Below, piece by piece: positions 33,539 to 41,498 of a DNA stretch of 41,498 nucleotides. Under the pieces are notes generated by a model. The model saw only the letters and a list, made by a program, of their open reading frames with translations, searched no databases and was not told where the DNA came from. Origin of the DNA: Candidatus Latescibacterota bacterium (GTDB taxonomy: Bacteria; Krumholzibacteriota; Krumholzibacteriia; WVZY01); contig CP070677.1 of assembly GCA_020352495.1 (NCBI GenBank), positions 1,725,968 to 1,767,465 on the forward strand, in the 5' to 3' direction. The translations under genes were made by a program, and so were the position numbers. The first letter of the stretch is position 1, and each line of letters begins with the position of its first letter.

Positions 33539-35890
33539 TCAACGGATCAAAACCATCTTTTGGGTCACCGACTGATCGGCCGCTGCGAACTTCACAAAGT
33601 AGACGCCCGACGCGACCTTTTCACCATATGTGTTTGTGCCATCCCAAGGCGCCGAATGCGGACCGTCCTCGAACGTGCGGTTGACCACCCGTTTGATTTC
33701 CCGTCCAGATACGTCGTAAATACGGATCTCGACCGTGGCTCGACTCCGAAGGCTAAAGACGAACGTCGTGCCATCCGTTACCGGGTTTGGCAGAATCGCA
33801 AAGTTGGGAACGAGCCCCTTCGCGCCGTCTCCCGCGATTCCCGTTCCGACCGATGTGTACGCCGTGCCCTCATACGGCAGGTAATTCAAGGCGGTGCTTG
33901 TCACTTGAAGGGTGTCGCTGCCCGCCACGTCGATTTGAAAGGTGATCTGACCCGACACGTCCGTTGAGCCGTGATCATAGATGGTACCGGAGCTGCCCAT
34001 CACGCACACCAGGGCGTTTTCGATCGGAGCCTGGCCTTCGGTTTCGACCGTCACGGTAAAATCGCTTGGCCCGATGGGGACGTTCTCCGGATGGCTCACG
34101 ACCTGTGTAGCGGGCTCCGCCGTCCACATGGCGAGCGCAGCGTCACCAAATAGAATTAGCTCTAAGATACAGAAATCGTAGTACCAGTACTGGTCACCAA
34201 GCGGGACGTAAACATCTTTGGATATCCCGTGGGCCGCTCCGATCCTGAAGAGATTCTCCCTAAAAACCTTCCGGTAGAACTCGAGGCTCAGCATCTCTGA
34301 AGGTCCCACGTCCGGTGGCGTTCCCAAACCCACGCGCGAGTTCATAATGACCGCTACAGCACCACCGTTGGCGTTGTTCATCAAGTGCTCGGCGAAACAA
34401 TCACCGTCGACATCCCCCGCGTCGAACGCTCCCGAAATACATGCGATCGAGTTGTGAACACCAAGCGCGTCACCGTTCACCAGGGCTTTGGCGTCGGTGC
34501 TGTACATCACAGTATCCGAGTTTGCGAAGTAGACCCCGTTTTGATTACCGTGCGCCGCATAGTGACAGTAACCCACGCCACCATTGATTTCGGCTATGAC
34601 ACCTGCACGACTGATGGTCCCCTGGCTTTGGTACTGCTTGACATCGTTCCATGGCGGCGGCGTGCAATCGGCAATCGAATCGTTGACGATATCACCATGG
34701 TAATTCGCCCAGAGTTCGACGGCGGGTAGCAAACAGTTCTCTATATATCCGGCAGGCGGGTTCTTTTCATAAGTCAACACCTTGTGCACGAAGTTCGTGG
34801 CTTCCGCCGGAGTCTCTATCGGGGCCCGACCGACAAACACGTCCGAATACATGTCGAGTGTGTCGAGCCCCGGCTCCCCATAGATGTGATTGTCATTTGA
34901 GTCCCACGTACCGTCGAGATCTGAAAAGTACAGATCGACGGGCATGTAAAAGCCGCTCAGAGTGTCCGATTGTGAGATATTCCGCTCCGGGACCACCCCG
35001 AGATCTCCGGCAAGTGTGACATACATCGTCCCCCAGTTTGCGTTTGCGTCTATGATGAAATTCCTCACCTGTTCCGCTGCATCCCAACCGGGATATTGCA
35101 GCACGACCTCGGAGACGGTCATTATCTTTGAGGGAAAACCGTGTTGGGTCCGCCACTCTCGGAGCGGTTCGACAAAAGGTACGAGCGTCTCACCGGTGAT
35201 GATGACGTGCACAAAGTCACCGGCATCTAGCGACGGCGCCGCGTGGGCCGGAGCGCGGGGGGGTGGGGCGCATTTGGCGATCTCATGAGGATTTTTCACA
35301 AATTGCCTCAAGGCCTTTGACATCTCTTTTAGCTGAAACGGCGTGCGTGTGTTGGGCGAACCTCTCGTTACGACGTAATCGACGACGAGCGTGGCACGCC
35401 GAAGATACTCGAGCTTACCCTTGGCCGGATGGTACCTGAACGGTGTGACGCGGAATCCCGCAACGCGGAACCCTCCGGCATTTCCCGATCTCAGGTGGGC
35501 GACGGGCGTGTCGGGAACGGGTCCCGTCGATGCGTAGGCATCCCGGTGTGGGGGGACAAAAACGGCCTCCTGCCCTGACAAGGGGCGAGGTGGTTGGGCG
35601 GGATAGAGCACAAAAACACCCTCGATCTCGCACCACTCCGCATCTCTCAACGTTGTGCGGGTTACACGCGAGCCCTGAGGAACAACAAAAGAGAGACAAT
35701 ATGAAGGAATTCGCGGTGAGCCGGGAGGTCCCTCAGGGAACGAATTCCGGAGCACGATCAGATCGAATCCATCTTTCTCGAGGATTTGGAATGCCCCTTC
35801 GGGCATGGTAAATTCGTAGGTGAGTTGACTGGCCCCCACCAGAGTGGAAGACAGCAGTAGCGTGACGGCAAGTAGGCAGGCACGTTTCAT
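33539..35890 (-). CDS. Gingipain-like C25 cysteine peptidase with FlgD-like C-terminal domain
   Basis: 783 residues; ATG after GAAGGGGG. A signal peptide (MKRACLLAVTLLLSSTLVGAS) is followed by a propeptide-like region to about 210, with FRVTPFRYHPAKGKLEYLRRATLVVDY, typical of the C25 propeptide. The caspase-like domain starts near FVHVIITGETLVPFVEPLREWRTQHGF. It has catalytic His447 in HYAAHGNQNG and Cys484 in IACISGAFD, and AHGISKDVYVPLGDQY after it. An immunoglobulin-like linker, VEIRIYDVSGREIKRV, and the final FlgD-like tail ending TQKMVLIR complete it. The active-site pair is intact, so it is likely an active secreted protease that is cleaved at its N-terminal propeptide. It stands alone on the minus strand. 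Confidence 0.92.
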   Translation of the reverse strand: MKRACLLAVTLLLSSTLVGASQLTYEFTMPEGAFQILEKDGFDLIVLRNSFPEGPPGSPRIPSYCLSFVVPQGSRVTRTTLRDAEWCEIEGVFVLYPAQPPRPLSGQEAVFVPPHRDAYASTGPVPDTPVAHLRSGNAGGFRVAGFRVTPFRYHPAKGKLEYLRRATLVVDYVVTRGSPNTRTPFQLKEMSKALRQFVKNPHEIAKCAPPPRAPAHAAPSLDAGDFVHVIITGETLVPFVEPLREWRTQHGFPSKIMTVSEVVLQYPGWDAAEQVRNFIIDANANWGTMYVTLAGDLGVVPERNISQSDTLSGFYMPVDLYFSDLDGTWDSNDNHIYGEPGLDTLDMYSDVFVGRAPIETPAEATNFVHKVLTYEKNPPAGYIENCLLPAVELWANYHGDIVNDSIADCTPPPWNDVKQYQSQGTISRAGVIAEINGGVGYCHYAAHGNQNGVYFANSDTVMYSTDAKALVNGDALGVHNSIACISGAFDAGDVDGDCFAEHLMNNANGGAVAVIMNSRVGLGTPPDVGPSEMLSLEFYRKVFRENLFRIGAAHGISKDVYVPLGDQYWYYDFCILELILFGDAALAMWTAEPATQVVSHPENVPIGPSDFTVTVETEGQAPIENALVCVMGSSGTIYDHGSTDVSGQITFQIDVAGSDTLQVTSTALNYLPYEGTAYTSVGTGIAGDGAKGLVPNFAILPNPVTDGTTFVFSLRSRATVEIRIYDVSGREIKRVVNRTFEDGPHSAPWDGTNTYGEKVASGVYFVKFAAADQSVTQKMVLIR

Positions 35891-36218
35891 GGTGCACCCC
35901 CTTCGGGCATCGCCCTCCAGCCGTCGAGGACACGGCGATCACTCGATCGCCCGTCTTGTGGGATGAGCGCAAGATCTCCGCTGACACTGCTGGTCCCCTG
36001 CGTGCCAAGCAGATATCTGCCGGAGCCCGGTGGCCAAACCACTCCCGGCGCTCAACCGGGACGGCCGCCTTTGGCTCCTCAAAGGTTCATTCTTGCTGTC
36101 GTCGAGCTCAGGTGCTTCTCGTATATAATTATAGCACGTACTGACCTCTTCCCCCACATCGGATGCCTCCGGTGGTGAGTTGACGAGGCAGAGACGAGTG
36201 GTTTACGTGCAATGGGGA
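35891..36218. other. Intergenic region upstream of the C25 peptidase
   Basis: 328 bp on the minus strand between the outer-membrane protein and the peptidase. Apart from the -10 element listed at 36128-36136, no gene, repeat or terminator is supported. Confidence 0.4.
36128..36136 (-). promoter_or_regulatory. Extended -10 promoter, probably of the C25 peptidase gene
   Basis: Minus strand TGC-TATAAT, a full consensus -10. The leader to the ATG at 35890 would be about 230 nt, which is long, so another start cannot be excluded. Confidence 0.45.
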
Positions 36219-36848
36219 CTAACGCAAAACCAGGAAGGACAGATTGACTGTTTTTTGGTCCGCCGAATTGAAATAGCCGTCCCACGGCACCAATTGAAGG
36301 GTGAGCTGAAGCCCCGTGTCGATATGTTTCAATTTGTACATCAGCTGAGTGGATAGATCGATCCCAAAGCTTCCGTAGGCGATACCTTCTCCTTCGTTGC
36401 CATAGATCACATTGACCAAGACGCCAAACCCGACGAGGGGCTGAACGTAGAACGAATTCGCCAGATCGAGTCTCGTGCCCACCATGAGGCCGTTGGCTCC
36501 ACCCATATAAATATCCAGATTACGGTAGTACGCTGCGTCGCTCGGGCTTGGATCCGAGGCATAATTGATGTCCTCGATATCATGGACGAACAACTGCCCC
36601 TTGAAGTACACGTTGACTTTGGAGACATGAATCGGAACGAGAAGACCCAGCGTAAAACCTGTATCGTCCAGTCTGTGTGTAGTAAAATTGTGACTCAACG
36701 TGACATCACCGATTACGTGGTTCACACCCACAAAGAGCCCCCGCGTCCTCTCTGCGTTCACAGGCAAAACGCCGACCGACAGGCAAAAAACCGTCGAAAC
36801 GGCCAACACACAACAACGACGCCTCAACGAAAGCGGTTTGATTTTCAT
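36219..36848 (-). CDS. Outer-membrane beta-barrel protein, unknown family
   Basis: 209 residues from the ATG at 36846-36848 after GGAGGGACA; a frame 51 codons longer overlaps the preceding gene and lacks a signal. MKIKPLSLRRRCCVLAVSTVFCLSVGVLPVNA is a signal peptide. The mature part alternates strands with glycine-rich turns (GLFVGVNHVIGDVTL, GFTLGLLVPIHVSKVNVYFKG, NLDIYMGGANGLMVGTRLDL, VQPLVGFGVLVNVIYG, GSFGIDLSTQLMYKL) and ends VNLSFLVLR. Eight to ten strands fit. It follows the NTF2-like lipoprotein gene by 70 nt, so they likely share a transcript. Confidence 0.76.
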   Translation of the reverse strand: MKIKPLSLRRRCCVLAVSTVFCLSVGVLPVNAERTRGLFVGVNHVIGDVTLSHNFTTHRLDDTGFTLGLLVPIHVSKVNVYFKGQLFVHDIEDINYASDPSPSDAAYYRNLDIYMGGANGLMVGTRLDLANSFYVQPLVGFGVLVNVIYGNEGEGIAYGSFGIDLSTQLMYKLKHIDTGLQLTLQLVPWDGYFNSADQKTVNLSFLVLR

Positions 36849-36918
36849 TGTCCCTCCATTACTGACACCCTTTGACGTCCGGCTGTCTGCCCGACGTGCG
36901 TCAAACCATGAACAGCAG

Positions 36919-37512
36919 TTACTCGACCGCCTGGCTTTCCCGCCAGATCTTTCCCATTTGAACGAGCAGCTCGCCCGCCTCCCGGGTGATTCTATAGGCA
37001 CCCTTGGGTGTGACGATTTTTTCGTAGACGTCCGGGCGATTTCTTCGAATCCATGATCTCAATATCGAGAGCTGCTCTGCGTATTCCCTCAGATGGGGTG
37101 TGTCGCGTGTGATTTCCCTTCGTTGGAGCAACCCGTTTTCAAAAATGAGACGGGGGTAGTGCCGCAGCTCGTATACCCTCAGGGCCTCCAAAAGCTCGTT
37201 TTTTTCCACCAGTTCGAATTCGACCGTGTCACCTCGCACTTCAATATTATTGAACTCGAGAACGGACTTCGCACCGGCGTCGAATTCGAACGGCGCCAGA
37301 AGATTTTCTCTTCCGATCGTCTTCTGGCCCCGGGTGTCCCACACGACATCGATCGCTGTCATTGCCCTCAACGTTTCGATATCGTGGTGCTCCCAAGCTT
37401 CAAGGTATCTCTTGGCTATCTTTCTAATATCCGACGAGTCGTCCCCGCCGCACGACAGCGCGGCAAGGACGATCGGGATCACGACAGCGAGCCGAATGAG
37501 TTTCCCAACCAT
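36919..37512 (-). CDS. Lipoprotein with NTF2/SnoaL-like domain
   Basis: 197 residues from the ATG at 37510-37512 six nt after AAGGAG; an open extension of 21 codons is arginine-rich and unlikely. The lipoprotein signal MVGKLIRLAVVIPIVLAALSC has Cys21. The mature part begins with an NTF2/SnoaL-like pattern: DIRKIAKRYLEAWEHHDIETLRAMTAIDVVWD, then SVLEFNNIEVRGDTVEFELVEKN and YPRLIFENGLLQR. A further C-terminal helical part (HLREYAEQLSILRSWIRRNRPDVYEKI) is unusual for the family. It is probably bound to the outer membrane. Ligand or role is unknown. Confidence 0.76.
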   Translation of the reverse strand: MVGKLIRLAVVIPIVLAALSCGGDDSSDIRKIAKRYLEAWEHHDIETLRAMTAIDVVWDTRGQKTIGRENLLAPFEFDAGAKSVLEFNNIEVRGDTVEFELVEKNELLEALRVYELRHYPRLIFENGLLQRREITRDTPHLREYAEQLSILRSWIRRNRPDVYEKIVTPKGAYRITREAGELLVQMGKIWRESQAVE

Positions 37513-37773
37513 CCAATTCTCCTTGCGATTGCGCCGACGGCGCCTGAATTTCAAAAAAGTCTTAGGGATATTCAAAAGGATATTTCAAGACGCCGTCTTC
37601 GTCGAGTCCAACATCGCTCCCACCGGTTGTCCGCATACCGGATCCGCCGCCAATAGTCCCTGGACGCGTGGTTGGACACGAAACGCGTTGGGGCGACAGT
37701 GTGCACCGGTGAGGTGACGCCTGCACCTGTAGGGGGCGCCGGAACCGTCACCATAGCGGTGAAACGCAAGTTG

Positions 37774-37782
37774 TGCTAAAAT
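37774..37782 (+). promoter_or_regulatory. Extended -10 promoter of the M28 peptidase gene
   Basis: TGC-TAAAAT about 55 nt before the ATG at 37836. The remaining 37513-37773 gap shows no gene or second clear promoter for the divergent lipoprotein. Confidence 0.45.
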
Positions 37783-37835
37783 CGAGAGTTGAATATATTA
37801 CACAGGAGACCACCGATGGTCACAAGGAGTTGGTA

Positions 37836-40328
37836 ATGCGTTTGCTCGTAATCGGTTTGGCTGTTCTGGCACTTCTTCCCGCCACGATTCTTTCCGCACC
37901 AGACAAGACCGCTCTGGTCACGATCGAGAGCCGGGATCCGTTTATTGCGGAACGGCTTTTGGCCACCGATGTGATGATCGTCCGCGACATGGGTCGCTAT
38001 CTTCTCGCCCTGGCCGACGAGCGGGGAATGGCGACGCTGGACGCCTTGGGTCTCCGGTGGGAAATCCTCGATGACGACACCGAGGGCAAGACCTACTACA
38101 CGGTTGACTTCAGGGACGAGAAACGTCTCCGTGCCGCCGCCTCACGTATTCGAATCCTCAAACAAGACGGATTGGCCGGCGTGATCGAAGCCTCACCCAG
38201 GGAGGCCCTGACGATAGCAGGGGATGGCTGCGAGATAGCCCGAGTCTTCCTTCGGCCGATACGACTCTCTCCCGTTGTCAAACCCATGCCAAGACGGGCG
38301 CCGGCGCAGCCCGACCCCCTTATCGAGGAGATGGTGGACTCGGTCTCGACCGACCGGATCAACTCCCACGTGCAACGTCTGCAGGATTTTGTTACACGCT
38401 ACTCCTCGCACGATAGTTGTCTCGCCGCGTCCCAATGGATTGGTGACCGCTTCGAATCCTACGGGATCGACAGTGTCTACTTTCACGACTTTAGCGCTCT
38501 GTATTACGACAACGTCGTGGCCGTGCTCCCAGGAATCGTCCATCCGGATAAGATCGTCATTATCGGCGGGCATTACGATTCCATCACATCCAACCCGGAC
38601 GACTGCCCGGGGGCCGACGACAACGCATCGGGGACGGCGTGCGTCCTGGAATGTGCGCGGATTCTGAGCGATTACGAGTTCGACTATACGCTCACGTTCA
38701 TTGCGTTTTGCGGTGAAGAGCTGGGGCTTCTGGGAAGCGAGGCCTATACCAGCGAGGCCGCGGCCAGAGGAGACGACATCATCGGCATGGTCAACGTGGA
38801 CATGATCGGATATGTCGAAGCCACCGACGAACTGGATCTCGATATCATCGATAATCCAAGCTCGCTTTGGATGAGACAACGTATCATGGACGTTGGCGCG
38901 CTCTATGTGCCGGAACTCTCCGTGGTGAAAGGCACGCTCATAGGAGGGAACAGCGATCACCGGTCGTTCTGGGACAACGGCTACGACGCGATCATGTTTT
39001 TCGAAGACAGCGAGCAATGGAGCCCGTTCATCCACACGGCAAACGATGTCGTTGGATTGAGCTATAACTCACCGCTTCTTGCCGAGCGTTCGGTGAAACT
39101 CGCCGTCGCGTTTCTGGCTGATCTCGCCAGGCCATTCGTTCTGGGTATCGACCACACGCCTCTCGATCACACGGAGGACGAGAGCAATCCCTATCGAGTG
39201 GTGGCGAAGATCCTGGCGGCGGGAACGCCCAACCCTGACTCGCTTCTTGTTCGTTATTCGACGACCGGAGGTGGATGGAACACCCTTACGTTGAACCCTA
39301 CCGGTGCCCCAGATGAGTACGAGGCGTTTATCCCCGCGCAGCCCGGTGGGACGGTTGTCGACTACTACCTGATCGCCGAAGACATGACCGCAAACCGCGT
39401 GACGGATCCGGAAGACGCTCCTTCGGAGGTCCACGCGTTTGCCGTTGGAACACCAACGATTGTTTTTGAAGACGACTTCGAGGCCGATCGTGGATGGACG
39501 GTTGGTGATATCGATGACGACGCGACGGCGGGGATATGGGAGCGCGACGAACCGTATGGGACCTATGTGGGTGACGAACAAGTCCAGCCCGAGGAGGACC
39601 ATACCGAAGCACCGGGTGTGATGTGCTTTATCACGGGTAATGCGCCGAACCCGTCACAGAGTAACGATGACGTCGACAACGGGAAAACCACTCTCTTTAG
39701 CCCGATATTCGATCTCAGCTCCTACGCCAACGCGTGGCTGAGCTACTACCGGTGGTACACGAATGATACAGGAACTCTCGGGTGGGATGTTTGGGTTGTT
39801 GATGTGTCATCTGACAGCGGAGCCACATGGGTGCGTCTCGAGACGGACTCGATATCCGACCGAAGCTGGAAGCCGGTGGAACACAATCTGCTCCATTTTG
39901 TCCCGATGACATCCGGGATCCAGCTCCGCTTTGTCGCAAGCGACGAAGACCCCGGTTCGGTTGTGGAGGCGGGAGTCGATGATTTTCTCATACTCACCTA
40001 TCAGGGATCGGGATCAGCAGTTCTCCCCGGTCGACCGGCGAAACCTACGACGGCACAACTCGAGCAGAATTTCCCCAATCCGTTCAACCCGGAAACCGTT
40101 ATTCGATTCACCATCCCCGAACCCGGGGGAAAAGCTACACTGAGAGTCTACGATGTGACCGGACGTGCCGTGGCCACCTTGATCCGTGGGGAGAGAGTCT
40201 CCGGAACCCGCGCCGTTCGGTGGAACGGGACCAACGATGCCGGTTACGACGTTCCGACCGGCGTGTACTTCTACAGACTCGAGATTGGGGAACAAAGAAT
40301 CTCGCGAAAGCTCGTTCTTCTGCGGTAA
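37836..40328 (+). CDS. Secreted M28-family zinc peptidase with FlgD-like C-terminal domain
   Basis: 830 residues from the ATG at 37836 after AAGGAGTTGG. A signal peptide (MRLLVIGLAVLALLPATILSA) is followed by a propeptide-like part to about 165 and the M28 aminopeptidase fold from about 170 to 430. Metal and catalytic residues are in place: His246 (GGHYDS), Asp261/262 (GADDNASG), Glu294-295 (CGEELG), the Asp of VNVDMIGY, and the later His in FIHTANDV. An immunoglobulin-like part and a MAM/lectin-like beta region (IVFEDDFEADRGWTVGD to DDFLILTY) follow. The C-terminal FlgD-like domain begins LEQNFPNPFNPETVIRFTIP and ends RKLVLLR. It is likely a secreted, surface-delivered aminopeptidase that feeds on peptides. 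Nothing marks its specificity. Confidence 0.92.
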   Translation: MRLLVIGLAVLALLPATILSAPDKTALVTIESRDPFIAERLLATDVMIVRDMGRYLLALADERGMATLDALGLRWEILDDDTEGKTYYTVDFRDEKRLRAAASRIRILKQDGLAGVIEASPREALTIAGDGCEIARVFLRPIRLSPVVKPMPRRAPAQPDPLIEEMVDSVSTDRINSHVQRLQDFVTRYSSHDSCLAASQWIGDRFESYGIDSVYFHDFSALYYDNVVAVLPGIVHPDKIVIIGGHYDSITSNPDDCPGADDNASGTACVLECARILSDYEFDYTLTFIAFCGEELGLLGSEAYTSEAAARGDDIIGMVNVDMIGYVEATDELDLDIIDNPSSLWMRQRIMDVGALYVPELSVVKGTLIGGNSDHRSFWDNGYDAIMFFEDSEQWSPFIHTANDVVGLSYNSPLLAERSVKLAVAFLADLARPFVLGIDHTPLDHTEDESNPYRVVAKILAAGTPNPDSLLVRYSTTGGGWNTLTLNPTGAPDEYEAFIPAQPGGTVVDYYLIAEDMTANRVTDPEDAPSEVHAFAVGTPTIVFEDDFEADRGWTVGDIDDDATAGIWERDEPYGTYVGDEQVQPEEDHTEAPGVMCFITGNAPNPSQSNDDVDNGKTTLFSPIFDLSSYANAWLSYYRWYTNDTGTLGWDVWVVDVSSDSGATWVRLETDSISDRSWKPVEHNLLHFVPMTSGIQLRFVASDEDPGSVVEAGVDDFLILTYQGSGSAVLPGRPAKPTTAQLEQNFPNPFNPETVIRFTIPEPGGKATLRVYDVTGRAVATLIRGERVSGTRAVRWNGTNDAGYDVPTGVYFYRLEIGEQRISRKLVLLR

Positions 40329-40386
40329 CCGCTCTGATGCGGCGGTCAAAAACGACAAAGCTTGTCCTCCCGAGACCGCCACTCGA

Positions 40387-41274
40387 TTACTTTCTCTCCC
40401 GACTTCCCCCCAGGTATATAGCCACGAGGGCCAAAGACGCGCCGGCGACATCCACAATGTCCGTTGGTCGCGAGAAAAACAGAATGTCCCAGATGAACGC
40501 GAGCGTGGGTTGCAGCAAGAGGATGAGTCCTGCACGCGAAGCTTCCACCTTGACCAGTGCGCGACTGATCGTCATCCAACCGATTGCTTGACAGATGACC
40601 CCGTATGCAAGAAGCGATGACCAGCTCTGCCAGTCTGGTATGTGGAACGACTCTCCCTGGAGACGGCCTTCAACCCCCATCACGACAGCGGTAACCAACG
40701 ATATGATGCAGAGATTTGCCGCCGCGGCAAGACGCCGCGTCTCCCACTGTGACCTCTGGAGGACGAGCAGGTACGCTGCATAGGTGATGGCTGTGGCAAC
40801 ACCACACAACACACCGATCTTGTAGCTGCTCTCGAGCCGCGACCAGTCGATACCCACGATCAAAAAGAGTCCAAAAATCGCAAGCGGGATCGAAACGAGG
40901 TATTTCCAATCGATCCTTTCGCGAAAGACGGCAATCCCGAATGCCGCTAGAAAAAAGATTTGGAAATTCCCGATGATCGTTGCCAAACCGGGCCCGACGT
41001 AGTGAATCGACCGATGCCAAAACGTCAGATCGGCTGCGAAAAGGACACCGCACGTGCTCGCCAGTGCGAACGGCCGAAAACCGGCCCACAGCTTCTCACC
41101 CCGGGTCAGAACGATGACCAGTAGAAACATCCCGCCAAAGAGGTTTCGGTAAAACCCCGCCATCGTTGGGCCGACGTCCGCGAGCTTCACAAACACCGGT
41201 GAAAAGCTGATCATGGTCGCACCGACAAGGAGCTGGACCATCCCGAGGCGAAAATCACTCATTCGTGCCATCAT
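40387..41274 (-). CDS. EamA/DMT-family inner-membrane transporter
   Basis: 295 residues from the ATG at 41272-41274 (GAGG five nt upstream); a frame 53 codons longer has no membrane-family match. About ten hydrophobic helices form two EamA repeats: MVQLLVGATMISFSPVFVKLADVGPTMAGFYR at the start and LLAYGVICQAIGWMTISRALVKVEASRAGLILLLQPTLAFIWDILFF near the end. EamA proteins export or import small metabolites such as amino acids, and the substrate is not evident. The C-terminus is short and basic. It is divergent from the gene at the right edge; its own promoter is not clear. Confidence 0.9.
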   Translation of the reverse strand: MMARMSDFRLGMVQLLVGATMISFSPVFVKLADVGPTMAGFYRNLFGGMFLLVIVLTRGEKLWAGFRPFALASTCGVLFAADLTFWHRSIHYVGPGLATIIGNFQIFFLAAFGIAVFRERIDWKYLVSIPLAIFGLFLIVGIDWSRLESSYKIGVLCGVATAITYAAYLLVLQRSQWETRRLAAAANLCIISLVTAVVMGVEGRLQGESFHIPDWQSWSSLLAYGVICQAIGWMTISRALVKVEASRAGLILLLQPTLAFIWDILFFSRPTDIVDVAGASLALVAIYLGGSRERK

Positions 41275-41384
41275 CGAAGCCTCGATATCCCCTTTTGCGG
41301 AGTCATTGTTCGACCAAATCGCGCCGACCGACTGGAAATGCTGAATGGTAAAAGATTCGAATGCTCCGAGCAAGCAAACAAAAC

Positions 41385-41414
41385 TTGTTGGCAGCCACGT
41401 CGCTCCTCTATAAT
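41385..41414 (+). promoter_or_regulatory. Sigma-70-like promoter of the right-edge gene
   Basis: TTGTTG - 18 nt - TATAAT (full -10). A start near 41421 fits a leader of about 30 nt to the TTG at 41451. Confidence 0.45.
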
Positions 41415-41450
41415 CGCCAGTGACCTGAACCAACTGGAAGGAGACCTGAG

Positions 41451-41498
41451 TTGACGGGGATTCGAGCCCCCCGGGGGGGGATCGCCACAGGATTGGGG
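41451..41498 (+). CDS. Start of a plus-strand gene, truncated by window edge
   Basis: A TTG at 41451 follows AAGGAG (41438-41443) with seven nt spacing and a promoter at 41385-41414. The 16 visible residues read TTG-initiated TGIRAPRGGIATGLG and contain no stop. They are too short to identify; a glycine-rich nucleotide-binding start is possible but not supported. Confidence 0.5.
   Translation, partial: MTGIRAPRGGIATGLG

Noticed and set aside
1-41498. CRISPR arrays, insertion sequences, rRNA
   Set aside because: No regularly spaced direct repeats, transposase motifs or rRNA-like conserved segments were seen on either strand.

Overview
The window looks like a piece of a Gram-negative-type, anaerobe-like bacterium of the FCB group or a neighbouring candidate phylum. 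This is inference. It rests on three secreted proteins ending in a FlgD-like immunoglobulin-type C-terminal domain (NYPNPFNP / NFPNPFNP type), several predicted outer-membrane barrels and lipoproteins, a kinase-TolB-like-TPR protein, strong GGAGG ribosome sites and moderate GC. I cannot name the species. No rRNA, tRNA, CRISPR array or intact insertion sequence was found.

Region 1 (1-13304, all minus strand) is the most interesting part. A cytosolic GAF-GAF histidine kinase and a sigma-54-type (GAFTGA) response regulator overlap by ATGA. About 260 bp beyond the regulator is a near-consensus sigma-54 promoter (9907-9922), with a large dyad (10078-10112) between the two. The promoter faces a tightly packed operon: a small Cys protein, a NuoE-like subunit with an added zinc-ribbon tail, a 1061-residue NuoF-GltD fusion, a NuoG/HydA-like Fe-S subunit with no hydrogenase domain, an FMN glutamate-synthase-like protein without the usual 3Fe-4S cysteines, and two PEP/pyruvate-binding (PPDK N-terminal) proteins. 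The second of these carries a GAF domain, runs off the left edge and starts with GTG inside its neighbour. The NuoE/NuoF-GltD/Fe-S set resembles the Sporomusa-type (Stn) electron-bifurcating transhydrogenase and could link NADH, NADPH and ferredoxin under sigma-54 control.

Region 2 (13305-20333, minus strand) holds mostly exported proteins: a small membrane protein, an outer-membrane barrel, a 47-residue (GFL)n membrane peptide, a lipoprotein, two Cys-rich secreted paralogues and a third secreted protein. The last three share an identical-style C-terminal tail, [ST]TWG-x-[IV]-KAL-[YF]. A more AT-rich pair (SRPBCC and DUF2284) sits among them.

Region 3 (20334-29038) has a Ser/Thr kinase with TolB-like and TPR domains, an FN3 lipoprotein, a 74-residue exported peptide followed by a beta-propeller with a FlgD-like tail, a TPR/ECF sigma/anti-sigma operon with ATGA overlaps on the minus strand, and an OmpA-type lipoprotein.

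Region 4 (29039-41498) has small envelope proteins, a double GNAT, a BamB/PQQ-type propeller next to yjbQ, a C25 gingipain-like peptidase and an M28 peptidase (both with FlgD-like tails), an NTF2-like lipoprotein with a barrel protein, an EamA transporter, and the first codons of a plus-strand gene leaving the right edge.

Several promoters in regions 2-4 show an extended -10 (TGn-TAnAAT) with a weak or absent -35 element.
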